Assembly (NCBI GenBank): GCA_010093485.1
Contig: MU001498.1
Span: forward strand, 1,169,697-1,233,696
Source of the DNA: Karstenula rhodostoma CBS 690.94
Taxonomy: Eukaryota > Ascomycota > Dothideomycetes > Pleosporales > Didymosphaeriaceae
Length of the DNA: 64,000 bases
Direction: 5' to 3'
The position numbers and the translations under genes were made by a program. Below are positions 21,142 to 33,486 of the stretch, one piece after another. Numbering within the stretch: the stretch's first letter is position 1; each line of letters opens with the position of its first letter. The notes under the pieces are model-generated. The model worked only from the letters and a program-made list of their open reading frames with translations. It made no database searches and had not been told where the DNA came from.

Positions 21142-22592
21142 GAGAGCGGGCTGAGAGGGTCGTGCGTGTTCTCGCGGAGCTGAACATGGACTCGGGTGTC
21201 GCACAGTGGGTCCCTGGAGCTGCAGACGTGGTATCCCAGAGTGTAAGCTGTGAGGTTATGGCCTTTCACAGCAGCGGACAGGGTAGTTGGGCAACGATAG
21301 CAATGCGAGGGCGTCTTGCGAGGCCGCAATTTTGGCGCCAATGGGGGATAGCTGTAGAGCCAAAGGGCCAGAAGGATGGTAGCGACGAGACGATCTTGGG
21401 ATTGTGCGGAGACTGAGCCAGAGATGCAAAGACCCAGTGTCGAGGTGACAGGTCGCGACCCGTGGACGGGCCAAGCACGCAGCGCGTGGTGGGTGACTAG
21501 TCGGAACGGGACAAGTGCAGGGTGGGTAGCGCGCAACCTTGGAAGGCAAGAGCGGGTCCGTGCTCAGATCACAGGCGAGAAGTGACGATACGGCGACTTC
21601 GCAAACGGGAGCCAGGAAGGACTCGGCTGCCTCGATACTAGGGGTAAGAAATCGCCGAGAGGTGCGTCCGACGGTCCTGGAGACTAGAGGGGTTCGGCAC
21701 GCAGCAAGGGGACACTGGAAGCGGATCCGGGCGCAGGCCGTTGACGTGGCGCTGCTATTTCTTCGAGAAGGGGCGTGTACGCACAGAGGAGCTGGTTGAG
21801 AGGGAAGACGGGGGACGGAAGGGCCAGGTCGAGTGAAAGGAGAGGTCAGCGGGGCGGGGCCGCTCCACGCATCGTTGGTGTCGTTGTTCGGGCGTCCGCA
21901 AGTGAGGAGGGCAATGAGGAAATGAAGGAGACGTCAGGGCACGAGAACGAACGCACTGGGAGCCCGCACTGACACGATGCGCTGTGGCTCCAGCCGGCAT
22001 GTTCACTGCGCGCCCCTCTCCTAACCAAGCAGGGATGGGGTCCCGGAAGGGCGGGCATGGCGCAACCTGAGTGGACAGGAATCGTGAATTCGATCTCGAA
22101 CGGGGATCCCTGCATGTTGCTTAACGCTGAAACGGCGTCAGGTTTCGGTACGGTACCTTCTCCCATGCGGGTGGCAGCATGGGCAGAGGCGTGCAGAAGT
22201 GGTGTGCGGACGACGGGCGGCGCGCGGTGCATGGGCAGAGCAGCGCTGCTCCGTCGCTGCGGGCCACGGGGGGAGTCTTTGCTGCTTCTCAACGTCAACA
22301 ACGTCCAGCGGTCGCGGGCTGTGGCTGGCCTTTTCTGTGGATCGACCGTCTCCCGAAGAGGCTAGACATGATATGTGGGGGTGACGCCAGGGCTCCTCAA
22401 ATTCTGCGAGGCGCACGCGCACCGAAAAATACTGTACACACACAGTAGACGGCAAAGAGACCCTTATACACACGACACGGCACACGACACACCTGGCTGC
22501 GCGACGCGGTAAATACAGTCAGTCATCGTATCCCGCAGGGCAGAGAGGCCCTTGAGCACTGCTCCACAACCACCGCACGCAACCCCCCGAAC
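21142..22592. promoter_or_regulatory. Bidirectional upstream region, snt1 / deoxyhypusine synthase
   Basis: This 1.45 kb spacer between divergent starts is the longest gene-free stretch in the GC-rich half apart from the edge. Several shadow frames are open on both strands because the region is GC-rich, but none has recognisable protein content. Probably long 5' UTRs and two promoters. Confidence 0.5.
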
Positions 22593-23815
22593 ATGTCTCC
22601 GGCCAATCAGGCCCCTCCGTCGAACGCGACCGACGCAGTCCTCAGGCCGTCCGAGCCCGTGCCCGCAGACGCCAGGGAGGTGCAGGGCATCGAGTTCAAC
22701 GACTATGCGCAGCGCAGCATCACCGTCGAGGAGCTGATGGGGGGATATGCGCGCATGGGCTTCCAGGCAACTGCCATCGGCGAGGCGGTGCGGATAGTCA
22801 ATGACATGGTGAGCATGAAGATCCTGGTCGCCGTGGGTGCTCGGGCTGCGGGCGCTTCCCGGCTCAGCCCTTGCGAAACACTTTAGCCGGAAAGGGCATG
22901 CCTAAGCCAGCCTTGGTAATGCGCCTAATGTTTCTATTCTAACCGTGACAGCGCACGTGGAAGGACACTGAAACAGGCGACGGCACGACCATCTTTCTGG
23001 GCTACACGTCCAACCTGATCTCCTCGGGCCTCAGGGAGACGCTGCGCTACCTGGTACAGCACAAGCACGTCTCTGCAATCGTCACAACAGCCGGCGGTGT
23101 GGAGGAGGACTTCATCAAATGTCTAGGGCCAACCTACCTGGGCGCTTTCTCGACGCCTGGCGCCAGTCTGCGCGCAAAGGGGCTGAACCGGATAGGCAAC
23201 TTGTTGGTGCCCAACAACAACTACTGTGCGTTTGAAGACTGGGTCCTGCCCATCCTCGACAAGATGCTGGTGGAGCAGGAGGAGAGCAAGAAGACCGACG
23301 AGCCGATGCACTGGACGCCGAGCAAGGTCATCAGTCGGCTTGGCAAGGAGATCAACGACGAGCGCTCCGTATACTACTGGGCGTGGAAGAACGACATTCC
23401 CGTCTTCTGTCCAGCACTAACCGACGGCAGCCTCGGCGACATGCTCTACTTCCACACATTCAAGTCATCTCCCGAGCAGCTGCGCATAGACATTGTAGAG
23501 GACATCCGCAAGATCAACACCGTCGCGGTACGGGCGAAGAGGACCGGCATGATCATCCTTGGCGGGGGCATTGTCAAGCATCACATCGCCAACGCGAACT
23601 TGATGCGGAACGGCGCGGAGAGTGCCGTCTACATCAACACGGCGCAGGAGTTTGACGGAAGCGATGCGGGAGCGCGGCCAGACGAGGCAGTTAGCTGGGG
23701 GAAGATCAAGGCCGACGGCGACAGCGTCAAAGTGTACGCGGAGGCGACAGTTGCGTTTCCGTTGATCGTTGCAGCTACGTTCGCGAAGGGAAGACCAGAC
23801 AGCGGAGACTCGTGA
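22593..23815 (+). CDS. dys1: Deoxyhypusine synthase
   Basis: Two exons, 22593-22808 and 22952-23815, give 359 aa. The 143 nt intron is phase 0 between VNDM and [10 protein letters not shown]. Typical blocks follow: [66 protein letters not shown] and [13 protein letters not shown]. The lysine in AVSWGK (K323) is the residue that forms the enzyme-imine intermediate in the human enzyme (Lys329). The enzyme moves the aminobutyl group of spermidine, with NAD, onto one lysine of eIF5A. This is the first step of hypusine formation. It is a cytosolic homotetramer and essential in yeast. Length and motifs are complete. Confidence 0.95.
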
Positions 23816-24195
23816 TAGCCAGCCCAATGCAATATCCGAGTATGGGGCAGCTCCGGCGGAAGGACAAGACTCCAAGTTGACGACTGTATCGCGTGCTCCG
23901 TCTCCATGTTGTGCTTTGCGCAGATGCATCTGCCACGCCATCCAGCAGCACCAGCACGAGTCGTGAGTGGAAGTGAGGTGCAGGTAGAGTCGGAAGAGCT
24001 ACAGGGATGCGTGGCCGGTGTGTCTCCACAGTTGTAATCGACGCTCAATGCAGAGTAGCGCAAGTTGCAGCCTAGATTTGGGGTCGTGAGCGCGCAGGCG
24101 GAACAGCAAGCTGTGTGACTCAGGAGCTGGTGCCTGCGACATCTATGGAGCCAGAAGCAATGAGCTAGATTAGCGGACTAAGGACGAGGGCTCTC

Positions 24196-24223
24196 ATGCG
24201 TGATGCGTGATGCGTGATGCGTG
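24196..24223 (+). repeat. (ATGCGTG)4 tandem repeat
   Basis: Four perfect copies of the heptamer ATGCGTG, followed by two ATGTCG units, lie about 85 bp upstream of the TATAAAT box. It could be a length-variable promoter element or simple slippage. Confidence 0.8.
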
Positions 24224-24305
24224 ATGTCGATGTCGAGGGCGTGGGACGATCCCGCGGGACGGGCATGGGGAAGCGCTAATCACCCGCTCACTCACCGCCC
24301 GGCGG

Positions 24306-24312
24306 TATAAAT
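24306..24312 (+). promoter_or_regulatory. Candidate TATA box of the MATH/RING gene
   Basis: TATAAAT on the coding strand in a GGCGG context. The distance to the ATG (about 490 bp) would require a long 5' UTR, possibly spliced. Confidence is modest because of that distance. Confidence 0.4.
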
Positions 24313-24795
24313 GGTCCATAGCCAGGCAGCCCATGCACAAGCTCCAGCCTGGTACAGCAACGTGTAAGCCCAGCCACGCACGCCTCACTGCCGCAGACTC
24401 ATCGTCGGGTCTGCGACTTTGCTTTTGCAGCCTGCCATAACCTTTGTACTTTGCCGTGTCCATTCCAAGTTTTGTCTTGTCCAAGCCTTGTATCGTGCTC
24501 GCTATAGAGCTCCCACCAGAGCTCCACCGATAGGACCTTCTAATCACCACCACCGCTGTCGTCCACGTCCACGTCGCTACGCAGCCCACTCGAGCGCGAC
24601 AGCGGATCCGGTGCAAGCCGGCCATCGTATTGCTCAACCTGGGCTGAGCCGGCGCATCCTGTCTTTGGACGCGCCCAGCGCAGTGCCTCTCTCACGTAGA
24701 CCTGGTGATAGAGACGTACGTAGGGTTGCTCCCCTGGCGCGTGCCCGCGTGCCTTCACTTATACTTGCTGCCCAGTATATCCTACACTCGCAACT

Positions 24796-27700
24796 ATGAG
24801 CTCGACCGCCGTCCAACCGCCTCCCCCGCCCATTTCGTTCGCGCAACAACCGCCCTCGTCGCCGCCGCCCTTCTCAAGTCCACACCCGCCCGCCATGTCT
24901 TCGCCGCCGCCGCCGCCGACCCCGCAGCAGCAGCAGCCACAGCAGCAGCAACAACAACAGCAAAGCTCTGCGGACATAGATATGAGCACTTCCACCACAT
25001 TGCCGCCCGCCGGCCAGCGCCATGAACGGGAAGATGCAGACATGCGAGATGGCTCCACAAACGGTCTACAGCCGGACGCAAGCAACACGCCGCCCCACAA
25101 CCAGACAAATAGCGTCGCTATAGAAGTCGCAGCTGTTTCAGCCGACGAAGACGCCATGGACACCACGTCCGACGACACGCAGGACCTGATTCTGCCAGTT
25201 GAGCCCACCACAATCACGCAATCCTCACCCCCGCCGGCAGAGGTACCTGGCAACGACCAGGATTCCGAACATGCCACCAGCACTACTGTAAGTACCGAAG
25301 CTGTATTTCCTCATGTCACTCGAATATATCTATCGCAAAGGGGGGGAACAACCCTATGCCAGAGCATACCACGTATTGCGGTGACGCACATCGAGGACAA
25401 ACGCAATCTAACCAACGTACCTGCAGCCAAACGATGCTCCTGCGGAAGAGCCCCCAGCTCCACCAACGGACCTGCAACCGCCGCCTCCGCCTCCGCCCGT
25501 TGACACTGTCCAAACTGATACCGACTCGTCCGACGAGGATGGAGGTCAGCCATGGCATCCGATTGCCGAAGACACATCCGCACCCGATGAGGAGGAGCTG
25601 AAGGAGATCGAAGCAACCGCCGAATATAGCGCGTTGGATCATGAGCATTGGGAAAAGAAGGCGTTTTCTCCCCTAGAAGATCCTGAATATACACCGGGTG
25701 AAAGCGGTCGCATAGAATGGCTCATCGAGAATTACAATGGCACGCGCGACAACCCCAACCGTGATCTGGTCATGAAGTCCAAACCGGTTACTATTGGTGG
25801 CCATCAATGGCAAATCAAATTTTACCCCAAAGGCAACGACTCCGATTACCTCAGTGTTTACGTAGAATGCCTCAGCGTTGGAAATGAGAAGAACAAAGAC
25901 AGTGGAGAAGGTAGCGACGACAAACCAGAAGACGATGTGGAGGCAAGCATTGACGAGAGCGCTCACTCGGCAGCGACAGAGACACAGCACGTTCCTTTGC
26001 CTCTTCTCGATTCGAAAACAGTACCTAAAAGAAAAGGTGTTGCTGCACAGGTCTCTGTTGTCCTGTACAACCCTAGTGAGCCTCGTGTCAATTATTCGCG
26101 AACCTGCCTGCATCGATTCTGCACGACATCGCCTGATTGGGGCTGGACACGCTTTCATGGACCACACTACGACATCCCCCATAGGATTCGAGGTCATCGA
26201 CAAGCTCTTCTCAGGGATGACAAGCTGGCATTCACTGGCTACATACGTATCATTAATGACGAAACTGGCTGTCTCTGGGAACATCCTAGCTCAGATAACG
26301 TCTGGGACAGCTTCGCGATGACAGGGCTGCAATCGGTAGCGCTCCGGGACAACGGCGGCTCTCCAGACGGGAACATCGTCTCCGCCGTTATCTCTTGGCT
26401 GCTTTTCAAGCCTTTCAGGCAGTTCCTGTACAGCTTCAAGGGCCCTGACAGTGAGAAAGAGCCTTTTGCTCAACCTAAGCCGCTCATCGGAGCTTTCCAA
26501 AAGATACTGTACCTACTTAGGACTCAAGTCCAGCCTCGTGCGGGCTCAGTCGACCTGGGAGATATCGATGATGCGCTGGACTGGTATGGTCTCTCGGAAC
26601 CGCTACACAAGTTCGACGTCGTGCAGGTATGGGAATGTCTCCGTACTAAGCTTGAGGACGAACTACGAGATACAACTTTTGCCAATATCCTCGAGGGTCT
26701 TTTTGGCCAAAAGCGCGATTACACAAAAGGCGTCTCCGGCTATCGAGCACCAGTGGTTGGTGTGGGTAGCATGCAAGAAGCCGTCAATCAGACTCCAGAG
26801 CTCACAAACTCCGATGGCAGTCTCCCTCAGCTCTTGACTGTTGAATTGGAACGGCAATTCTTCGACACCGCTTCCCGTTCTTACGTCAAAGTGCTCAACA
26901 AAGTGACACTAGATGATCACATCACCGTACGAGGCACGTCATATACGCTCTATGGCTTTATAGTTCATAAGCAGACCCTTCAATCATGCGTCTACCAAAC
27001 AATACTTCGGCCTGAGGGACCCGGCTCCAGATGGTACCACTATTCCGATAGCCGAGATGGGAATAAGGTCACCTGCTTGACACAACGACAAGCTGTTATA
27101 GCGCATGAAGGCCAGGATGCTACCGCTCGCACAACAGGTAGTGATGGTATCGCTTACATCGCGATGTATATACGCGACAACCTAGCACAGTTTGCTTTTA
27201 AGTCCCAATCTGAGTCCGAACAGTGGGAAGTTCCGGAATGGATACCCCGAGAGCTTGAGAGGCAGAAGCTTGCTGAGCAACTTCCTCCAATCCCGCTCCC
27301 GACAGACGATCCCAGAGCAGCTCTAGCTACCGAAGTGGAGAAAATTGATGCGGAAACGGTGGACATTGAGGAACGCGAATTCCAAGTTATAGATTCTCAG
27401 GTCTTTCTACAACACGAAGGTCCAGGTTTCTTCAACGCGTTCGACCAAAAGTGGCGATCCGACAGGTCTGATTTGATGGCTTCAATAATACTCAAGATGA
27501 CCGATAAGTGCGAGGACGTCCGCGAAAAGATCGCTGCCATTTTCAAGGACGTCAAGAGCATTCAGGATCCAAGGCAAGTCAAATTTTGGTTCGTTGACAC
27601 ACATCAAGGTTCTTTTGCGCACCCTCTGCTAGTGGGCACGGGCAAAATTGAATATTCCAGCGGCAGCTACAATCGCTTCGCTGAGAATGTCCAAGATTGG

Positions 27701-29122
27701 AAATTGGAGAATGCATCCGGGGATTGGGCGTGCCGTCGGCTTTGGGTTCACGTTGTTCCCTTTGCGGACCTGCCTGAGCCCCCAAAAGAGCCTGTGCCCG
27801 CTCCTGAGGAGCCCGCGCAAGGTCCTCCTGAACAAGCCCAAAATTCTGAACAGGCTCTTACATCAGAAACACCTGAGAACGATGACGCTGCTGCCCCGGT
27901 AGTACAAGTCGAGCAGCCAGGTTCGCATCCGGTTTCAGAAGACACACCTATGAGTGAGCCAGATGAGCCGGAACCGGAGCCGCCGCAGACCAACTCGCCT
28001 CCTTCAGACGTTGAACCACCAGCTTCTCCTACTAATGCAACTTCCGAGGTTGTTGACACTGCTATGGTCGAGGTAGATGCATCCACACCTCCAGATCCTC
28101 CCGTAGTTGATGTTGTCATTTCCAATAATGCAAGCGACGATACAGAAATGGGTGGAACTCAAGATGGGGTTGCGCCGCTCCCGCCAGCACCAATTGACTT
28201 ACCCGTGCCTCCGCCTGTTGATACACAAGAACGGCTACGAACCCCTCCTCCTGCCGAAGCACCGCGGCCACGAACTCCAGAGCCTCCGCCTGATGAAATG
28301 TACTTTTTTGTCAAGTACTTTGATGCTGAGAAGCAGACTTTGACACCTAAAGGTTCCTTCATAGCTGCCAAGTCCGCGCGTCTCGATATCACAGTGCAAA
28401 AGTTGCTGGATCTGCCAGACACAAAATTCGAATGGTGGGAAGAAGAAGACCTCGTTCAGGCCCGTTCCCTTCGACGGAACAAGTCCTTCACCTCCAACGA
28501 CCTCCACAACGCTGCTACGATCATCTACACGACCTCTCGCACCGATGAGCAGAAGAATACTCTTGCAGACCGCGCGGCCTTTGCGGACCTCCCGCAATAC
28601 CTCCGGTTCCGCGCTAACGCTCGGAATTTTCCATGGCGGATGAACGGCCACTTTACTTTCAACTACTTCTCATCACAGTATTACAAGGGCGAATATGTCA
28701 ATGGCCACCGCCACGGCCATGGCAGCCGCATCTACCACTCCGGGGCTACGTACGAGGGCTCTTTCCGCCTCGGCCAACGCCATGGTCACGGCCTCTACAC
28801 GTTCCAGAACGGGGACACATACGACGGAGACTGGGTTGCCAACCAGCAGCACGGTGCCGGCACGTTCGTGGAAGCGACAACAGGCAACACGTACACGGGC
28901 GGGTGGAAGAGCGACAAGAAGTTCGGCGAGGGCGTGACGCGTTGGAAGAGCGCGCAGGAGACGGAGCGTTTGTGCCGCATCTGCTGGGAAGAGGAGGCTG
29001 AGGCGGCGTTTTATGATTGCGGGCATGTGGTTGCTTGCGTGCCGTGTGCAAGGCAGGTGGAGAATTGCCCGGTCTGTAGGAGAAGGGTATTGAGCGCTAT
29101 GAAGCTTTACTATGTGGCATAG
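24796..29122 (+). CDS. MATH / degenerate USP / MORN / RING-finger protein
   Basis: Two exons, 24796-25287 and 25427-29122, give 1395 aa. The 139 nt phase 0 intron runs from GTAAGT to CTGCAG. Residues 1-250 are disordered, Pro-rich, with a Gln run near 41-56. A MATH domain (about 255-445) is followed by a ubiquitin-specific-protease-like fold (about 450-730). There the Cys box reads NGGSPDGN (473-480) where active enzymes have NxGxTCYxN. The His box reads QSCVYQTI, with V686 where the catalytic His should be. A second acidic linker precedes MORN repeats (about 1248-1345; YKGEYVNGHRHGHGSRIYHS, YEGSFRLGQRHGHG, YDGDWVANQQHGAG). A C-terminal C3HC4 RING follows (CRIC to CPVC, about 1348-1389). Fungal MATH-and-UCH proteins are known; the RING suggests E3 ubiquitin-ligase activity. 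Lack of protease activity is inferred from alignment by eye. Confidence 0.85.
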
Positions 29123-29818
29123 ACGGGTGGCCGGGATGGATACATGTAGGGCAACTGCAATCTTGCACAAGCTTTACGCGTGGAAGAGGGATCAGAGTGC
29201 AGGCATTTGAGCGTGGGGTGATTGGCGTCTGGGTCGTTTTGGATGACAGTGGTCAAGCTGGTGTGGCGTTCCTCTCCTTGTCCCTATTTCAGCCTGTCAC
29301 GAGTAGGAAGTCGTTCATTCCTTGGCGCGGTGCTGGGTGTATGGGGCGTTGCATCTCTCGTCGTGGAGGCGGCAGGTGCTTGGCAAGATTGCGACTCATA
29401 GTGTTCGAGGGCCACGGTCCGTCATCGTAGATGGAATGCAATATTCTTTTGTCTTTGCTGTCGTGCGGAGAGGGTTCAGCTAGATGGCGGATGGAGTGGC
29501 TGCAGCGTGAGACTGGCAGTGCGGAGTGTTGAGCAGCAGCACGTGCGACGCTACCGAGCCTTTGCCGGACCATCGCCAGACCATCACCGGATCATCGCCG
29601 GATCATCACCGGATCATCGCCGAACCGTCTCCCCGGCCGAGCCCCCCAAGCTCAGGCGTCACTGCTCGTCCGCATCCGCATCGTGAAGCTGCCGCAGCGA
29701 CGCCCGCGTCACCAGGTCCAAACCCAAAAACCCTGCCCAGGTCGCCGAAGCTGCCCCGCGCCCCCGCCGTCATGAGCGCCCCGTAAACTGAGCGAACCCC
29801 CCCGCACAGCAGCCCACC
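29123..29818. other. Intergenic between the MATH/RING gene and vps18
   Basis: About 700 bp in tandem orientation, holding the 3' flank of the RING gene and the promoter of vps18. It includes the tandem repeat listed at 29566-29622. No gene is recognised. Confidence 0.5.
29566..29622 (+). repeat. Tandem repeat of an ATCATCGCCGG-type unit
   Basis: Five imperfect copies of a 12-bp unit (consensus GGATCATCRCC) lie about 200 bp before the vps18 ATG. The units alternate between CGCC and CACC at the seventh to tenth positions, as if a 24-bp double unit had been duplicated. Confidence 0.7.
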
Positions 29819-32800
29819 ATGGCGTACGATACATCGGCGGGATATGCCGCGCCCGGCGCGAGCAACTTCCAGGACAGCGATGCGACGCTTCCCATGTTCA
29901 ACATCGAGCGCGTGTCGCTGCAATTTTCCGTCGCTTCCGACTTTGTGGCTGCTGCCGTCGCAAACAACGTCCTCGTGCTCGCCCTGTCCACGGGACGCAT
30001 CCTGCGCATCGACCTGGACAGTCCCGCCGACATCGACGGTTCGCTATAGCCTCCCACGCACGCTTTTGGACTTCTCCTGACGATGCGCAGATATCGACCT
30101 GCCCAAGAAAACGTCCGAGGTTGGCGTCATCAAGCGCTTGTTCCTCGACCCGTCCGCGTCCCACCTCATCATCACCACCACCCTCGCCGAGAACTTCTAC
30201 CTCCACACCCAGTCGCGCACGCCCAAGGCGCTTTCCAGGCTCAAAGGCGTCGCAATCCAAAGCATAGCATGGAACCCCTCCCAGCCCACCGCCTCGACGC
30301 GAGAGGTCTTGGTCGGCGCCTCCGACGGAAACGTATATGAAGTCTACATCGAGCCCTCGTCCGAATTCTACCGCCGAGAAGAGCGCTATCTGAAGGGCGT
30401 ATACAAGACCAACGATGGTCCCATCACAGGCCTGTGGACCGACATCGTGCCTGGGAGGAACGACCTGCGACGCGTCGTCATCGCAACCCCCTCAACCTTC
30501 CTGCATTTCGCCGGCAAGGTTGGGCGCCACGGCCAGGAAGGTAGCGGCTCCATCTTCTCCAAGCTCTTCGAGACCGAATCGGCGACTGTGCATGAGATCG
30601 CGAACGTCGCCTCCACCGCCACCTCGCTCCTCGCCGTATCGCCCGAGATCGAAGAAACACCCTCCTCCGATCACACAAATGCCGAGAGGATATTCGGATG
30701 GCTGACTTCGCAGGGTGTGCTCCATGGCAAATTGCGCTTGTCCTCGGACACTTCTGAGCTGGGCGGGAAAGTGCTCGGCGAGTCCAAGATGCTACCCAGA
30801 TCGCAGATACCACCCTCGCAGACTGCCAGCGGGCGCAACAGGCGGACACAAGACTCGGTCACTTCTATGATCCTCAGCCAGTGGCACATCCTGCAACTTA
30901 TCGATGCGAGGATAGTAGCCACTAACCGACTGGACGACACCATCGTTCTCGACCAAGTGGTCTTGGAGCCTGGTCAGACTGCCGTAAGCCTGGTAGCAGA
31001 TATCAAGAAGAACACATACTGGCTCTTTACGAATCAAGACATCTTCGAGGTTGTTATTACAGATGAGAGCCGAGACGTCTGGAAGATCATGCTCAAGGCG
31101 CAGCAATTTGATGCAGCATCGCAATACGCAAAGACCGCGGCGCAAAAGGATGCTGTAGCAACAGCATGCGGCGATTACCTGGTTGGAAAAGGACAATACT
31201 CGGAAGCCGCCGCCGTCTACGGCCGAAGCACCAAGCCTTTCGAGCAGGTGGCACTTACCTTCATCGACAAGGGAGAGCAGGATGCTTTGCGCAAGTACTT
31301 GCTCACCAAGCTTTCCACCCTGAAGAAGTCCTCCACCATGCAGCGGATCATGGTCGCGACGTGGCTCACTGAGCTCTACATGGCTAAGCTCAACGCTTTG
31401 GACGATACCATCACCACCAAGGCAGAACTTTCCGAAAGCATGAACACCGCTGAGACCCAAGACCAGCTATCAGTCATTCGGAGAGAATACCAGGAGTTTG
31501 TTTCCAAATACAAGTCTGATTTAGACCGAAAGACGGTCTACGAGATCATCAGCAGTCACGGAAGAGAGGAAGAGCTACTGTACTTCGCTACGGTAGTCAA
31601 TGACTACAATTACGTCCTCGCCTACTGGGTCCAACGGGAGCGATGGCGCGAGACTTTGGATGTACTTAAAAAGCAAACCGATCCCGAGGTCTTCTACAAG
31701 TATAGTAGCGTCCTCATGGCGCAGGTCGCAGTGGATCTCGTCGAGATCATGATGCGACAGACGAACTTGGATGCTCGGAAGCTCATACCTGCCTTTCTCA
31801 ACTACAACAACATCACAAAAGTCCCGCTAAACCAGAATCAAGCGGTGCGATACCTGCTGTTCGAAATCAACCAGCATCAATCGACAGACGCAGCCGTTCA
31901 CAACACGCTGATCTCCATTTATGCTTCACATTTCACGAGCGATGAATCGGCGCTACTTGCGTATCTCGAAGGGCAATCAATGGCTCATGAGCAAAACTAC
32001 GACGCCGATTTCGCCCTTCGTCTCTGCATACAGCACAATCGCGTACAGTCCTGCGTTCACATCTACAGCTCCATGGGACAGTATGTGCAAGCTGTCGACC
32101 TAGCCCTCAAATACGACGAGATCGATCTTGCTAGCAGCGTTGCAGACCGCTCCAATAGCGAACCCGCTCTGCGCAAGAAGCTGTGGTTGGCGATCGCGAA
32201 GAAGGTTATTTCGCAATCGTCAGGAATCAAGACGGCTATTGAGTTTCTGCGGAGGGTGGACTTGTTACGGATAGAGGATCTCATCCCGTTTTTCCCGGAC
32301 TTTGTAGTCATCGACGACTTCAAAGAAGAAATATGTTCTGCGTTGGAAGACTATTCGCGCAGAATTGACGAGCTCAAGCTGGAAATGGACGAGTCGGAAG
32401 AGACAGCTGCACACATCAAGACCGACATCAAAGCCCTCGAACAGCGATATGCCATCGTAGAGCCAGGCGAACGATGTTACGTCTGCGGCCTGCCCCTCCT
32501 GGCGCGCCAGTTCTTTGTGTTCCCATGCCAGCACGCCTTCCACAGTGATTGCCTAGCAAAGAAAGTCGTCGAGCTCGCGGGTATGGCAAAAGGCAAGCGT
32601 CTAGGTGAGCTACAGATGGAGGTTAGTAAGGGCGCAAGCACAGGTACCAAAAGGGAAAAGGCTATCAAGGAGTTGGATGCCCTGGTCGGGTCGTCTTGGT
32701 AAGTTTCTGCCTCGTTTGGACAAGTCGGGTGACATGCTAACGCGCGTCGCAGCGTGCTATGTAGCGAGCTGGCCGTCAAGCTTATCGACGAGCCGTTCGT

Positions 32801-32837
32801 AATGGCTATGGACGATAAGAATGAATGGGCGTTGTAG
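29819..32837 (+). CDS. vps18: Vps18/Pep3, HOPS-CORVET tethering subunit
   Basis: Three exons, 29819-30038, 30091-32698 and 32753-32837, give 970 aa. The 52 and 54 nt introns restore DIDLPKKTSEVGVIKRLFLD and SSCVLCSELAVK. The N-terminal 400 residues are a beta-propeller (Pep3/Vps18 domain; VGVIKRLFLDPSASHLIITT, NVYEVYIEP). Helical clathrin-repeat sequence follows. A C-terminal RING-H2 begins CYVCGLPLL and continues with PCQHAFHSDC and CVLC; its last cysteines depend on the second splice. Vps18 is a core subunit of HOPS and CORVET, which tether membranes before fusion at the vacuole and late endosome. Yeast Pep3 is 918 aa. Conserved and complete. Confidence 0.93.
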
Positions 32838-33486
32838 ACCCGGAGATATACCATGAAGATACCACAACTTCTACGCTTCTTTAACTACCGTAGGTGCACA
32901 GTTTGCTGGTTGCTGCATTGCACAAGTTGTGGGAGCGCGTTTGCGAGCCGGTCAATGAAGCTAGCAAAACTGACCATGCCTCTCTTGTTGTTCAACGCAA
33001 CTCGGGTCCGCGGCACGTGTTGTAGATATCCATGTTTCGAAGCAGCGCATTCGTGTTTTGTCAATCAGATGTCACGCTCCTATCGGAAAGAGCGGTACGG
33101 AGCTGGAGATACTGGAATCATTACCTCAATAGGTGCATGTGGCGTCCTCTGTAGTTCTAGAGGATTCCCACCCGTGTTGAACCGCGCGTCCTCAAACTCT
33201 GTCATCCAATGTCTGGGATGTTCCTGGACATTAGAGGTTGGCTAATCACCACCACAGCGAGGCGCAGCAATGTTGTTTGTTGTTCGCTTCGGGGCCGGCA
33301 CGTACCGCTAGCTGATCTGTTCCACACGCGGAGGAGCGAGAAACGGCACGCCAGGGTGCCAAGCCGGGATGGTTACCGCTTCTGCACTGACAACAATGGT
33401 TCCTATTTTTCCTCAGTTGTTGCTCTGGACTGAACATCCTTTCACGACGTTACCACCGGCAGGTGCGATGGAGAAGGTGAAGAGCG
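32838..33486. other. Intergenic, no gene recognised
   Basis: About 650 bp between vps18 and the membrane-protein gene. A 130-codon frame is open on the plus strand, but its translation (Cys- and Arg-rich, no motif) does not look like a protein. Confidence 0.45.

Larger units (their letters stand above)
23816..24795. other. Intergenic upstream of the MATH/RING gene
   Basis: About 980 bp. It contains a 7-bp tandem repeat (24196-24223) and a TATAAAT at 24306-24312, about 490 bp before the next ATG. That points to a long, CT-rich 5' UTR for the MATH/RING gene. No coding sequence is recognised. Confidence 0.5.

Noticed and set aside
20712..21536. A 274-codon minus-strand frame overlapping the snt1 start
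   Set aside because: It is rich in Arg, Ser and Pro only because it is an out-of-frame copy of the Arg-rich snt1 N-terminus.
24419..24799. A 126-codon frame just before the MATH/RING gene
   Set aside because: No recognisable content. It overlaps the probable CT-rich 5' UTR.
32853..33245. A 130-codon frame downstream of vps18
   Set aside because: Cys- and Arg-rich with no motif or plausible splice partner. Probably untranslated.
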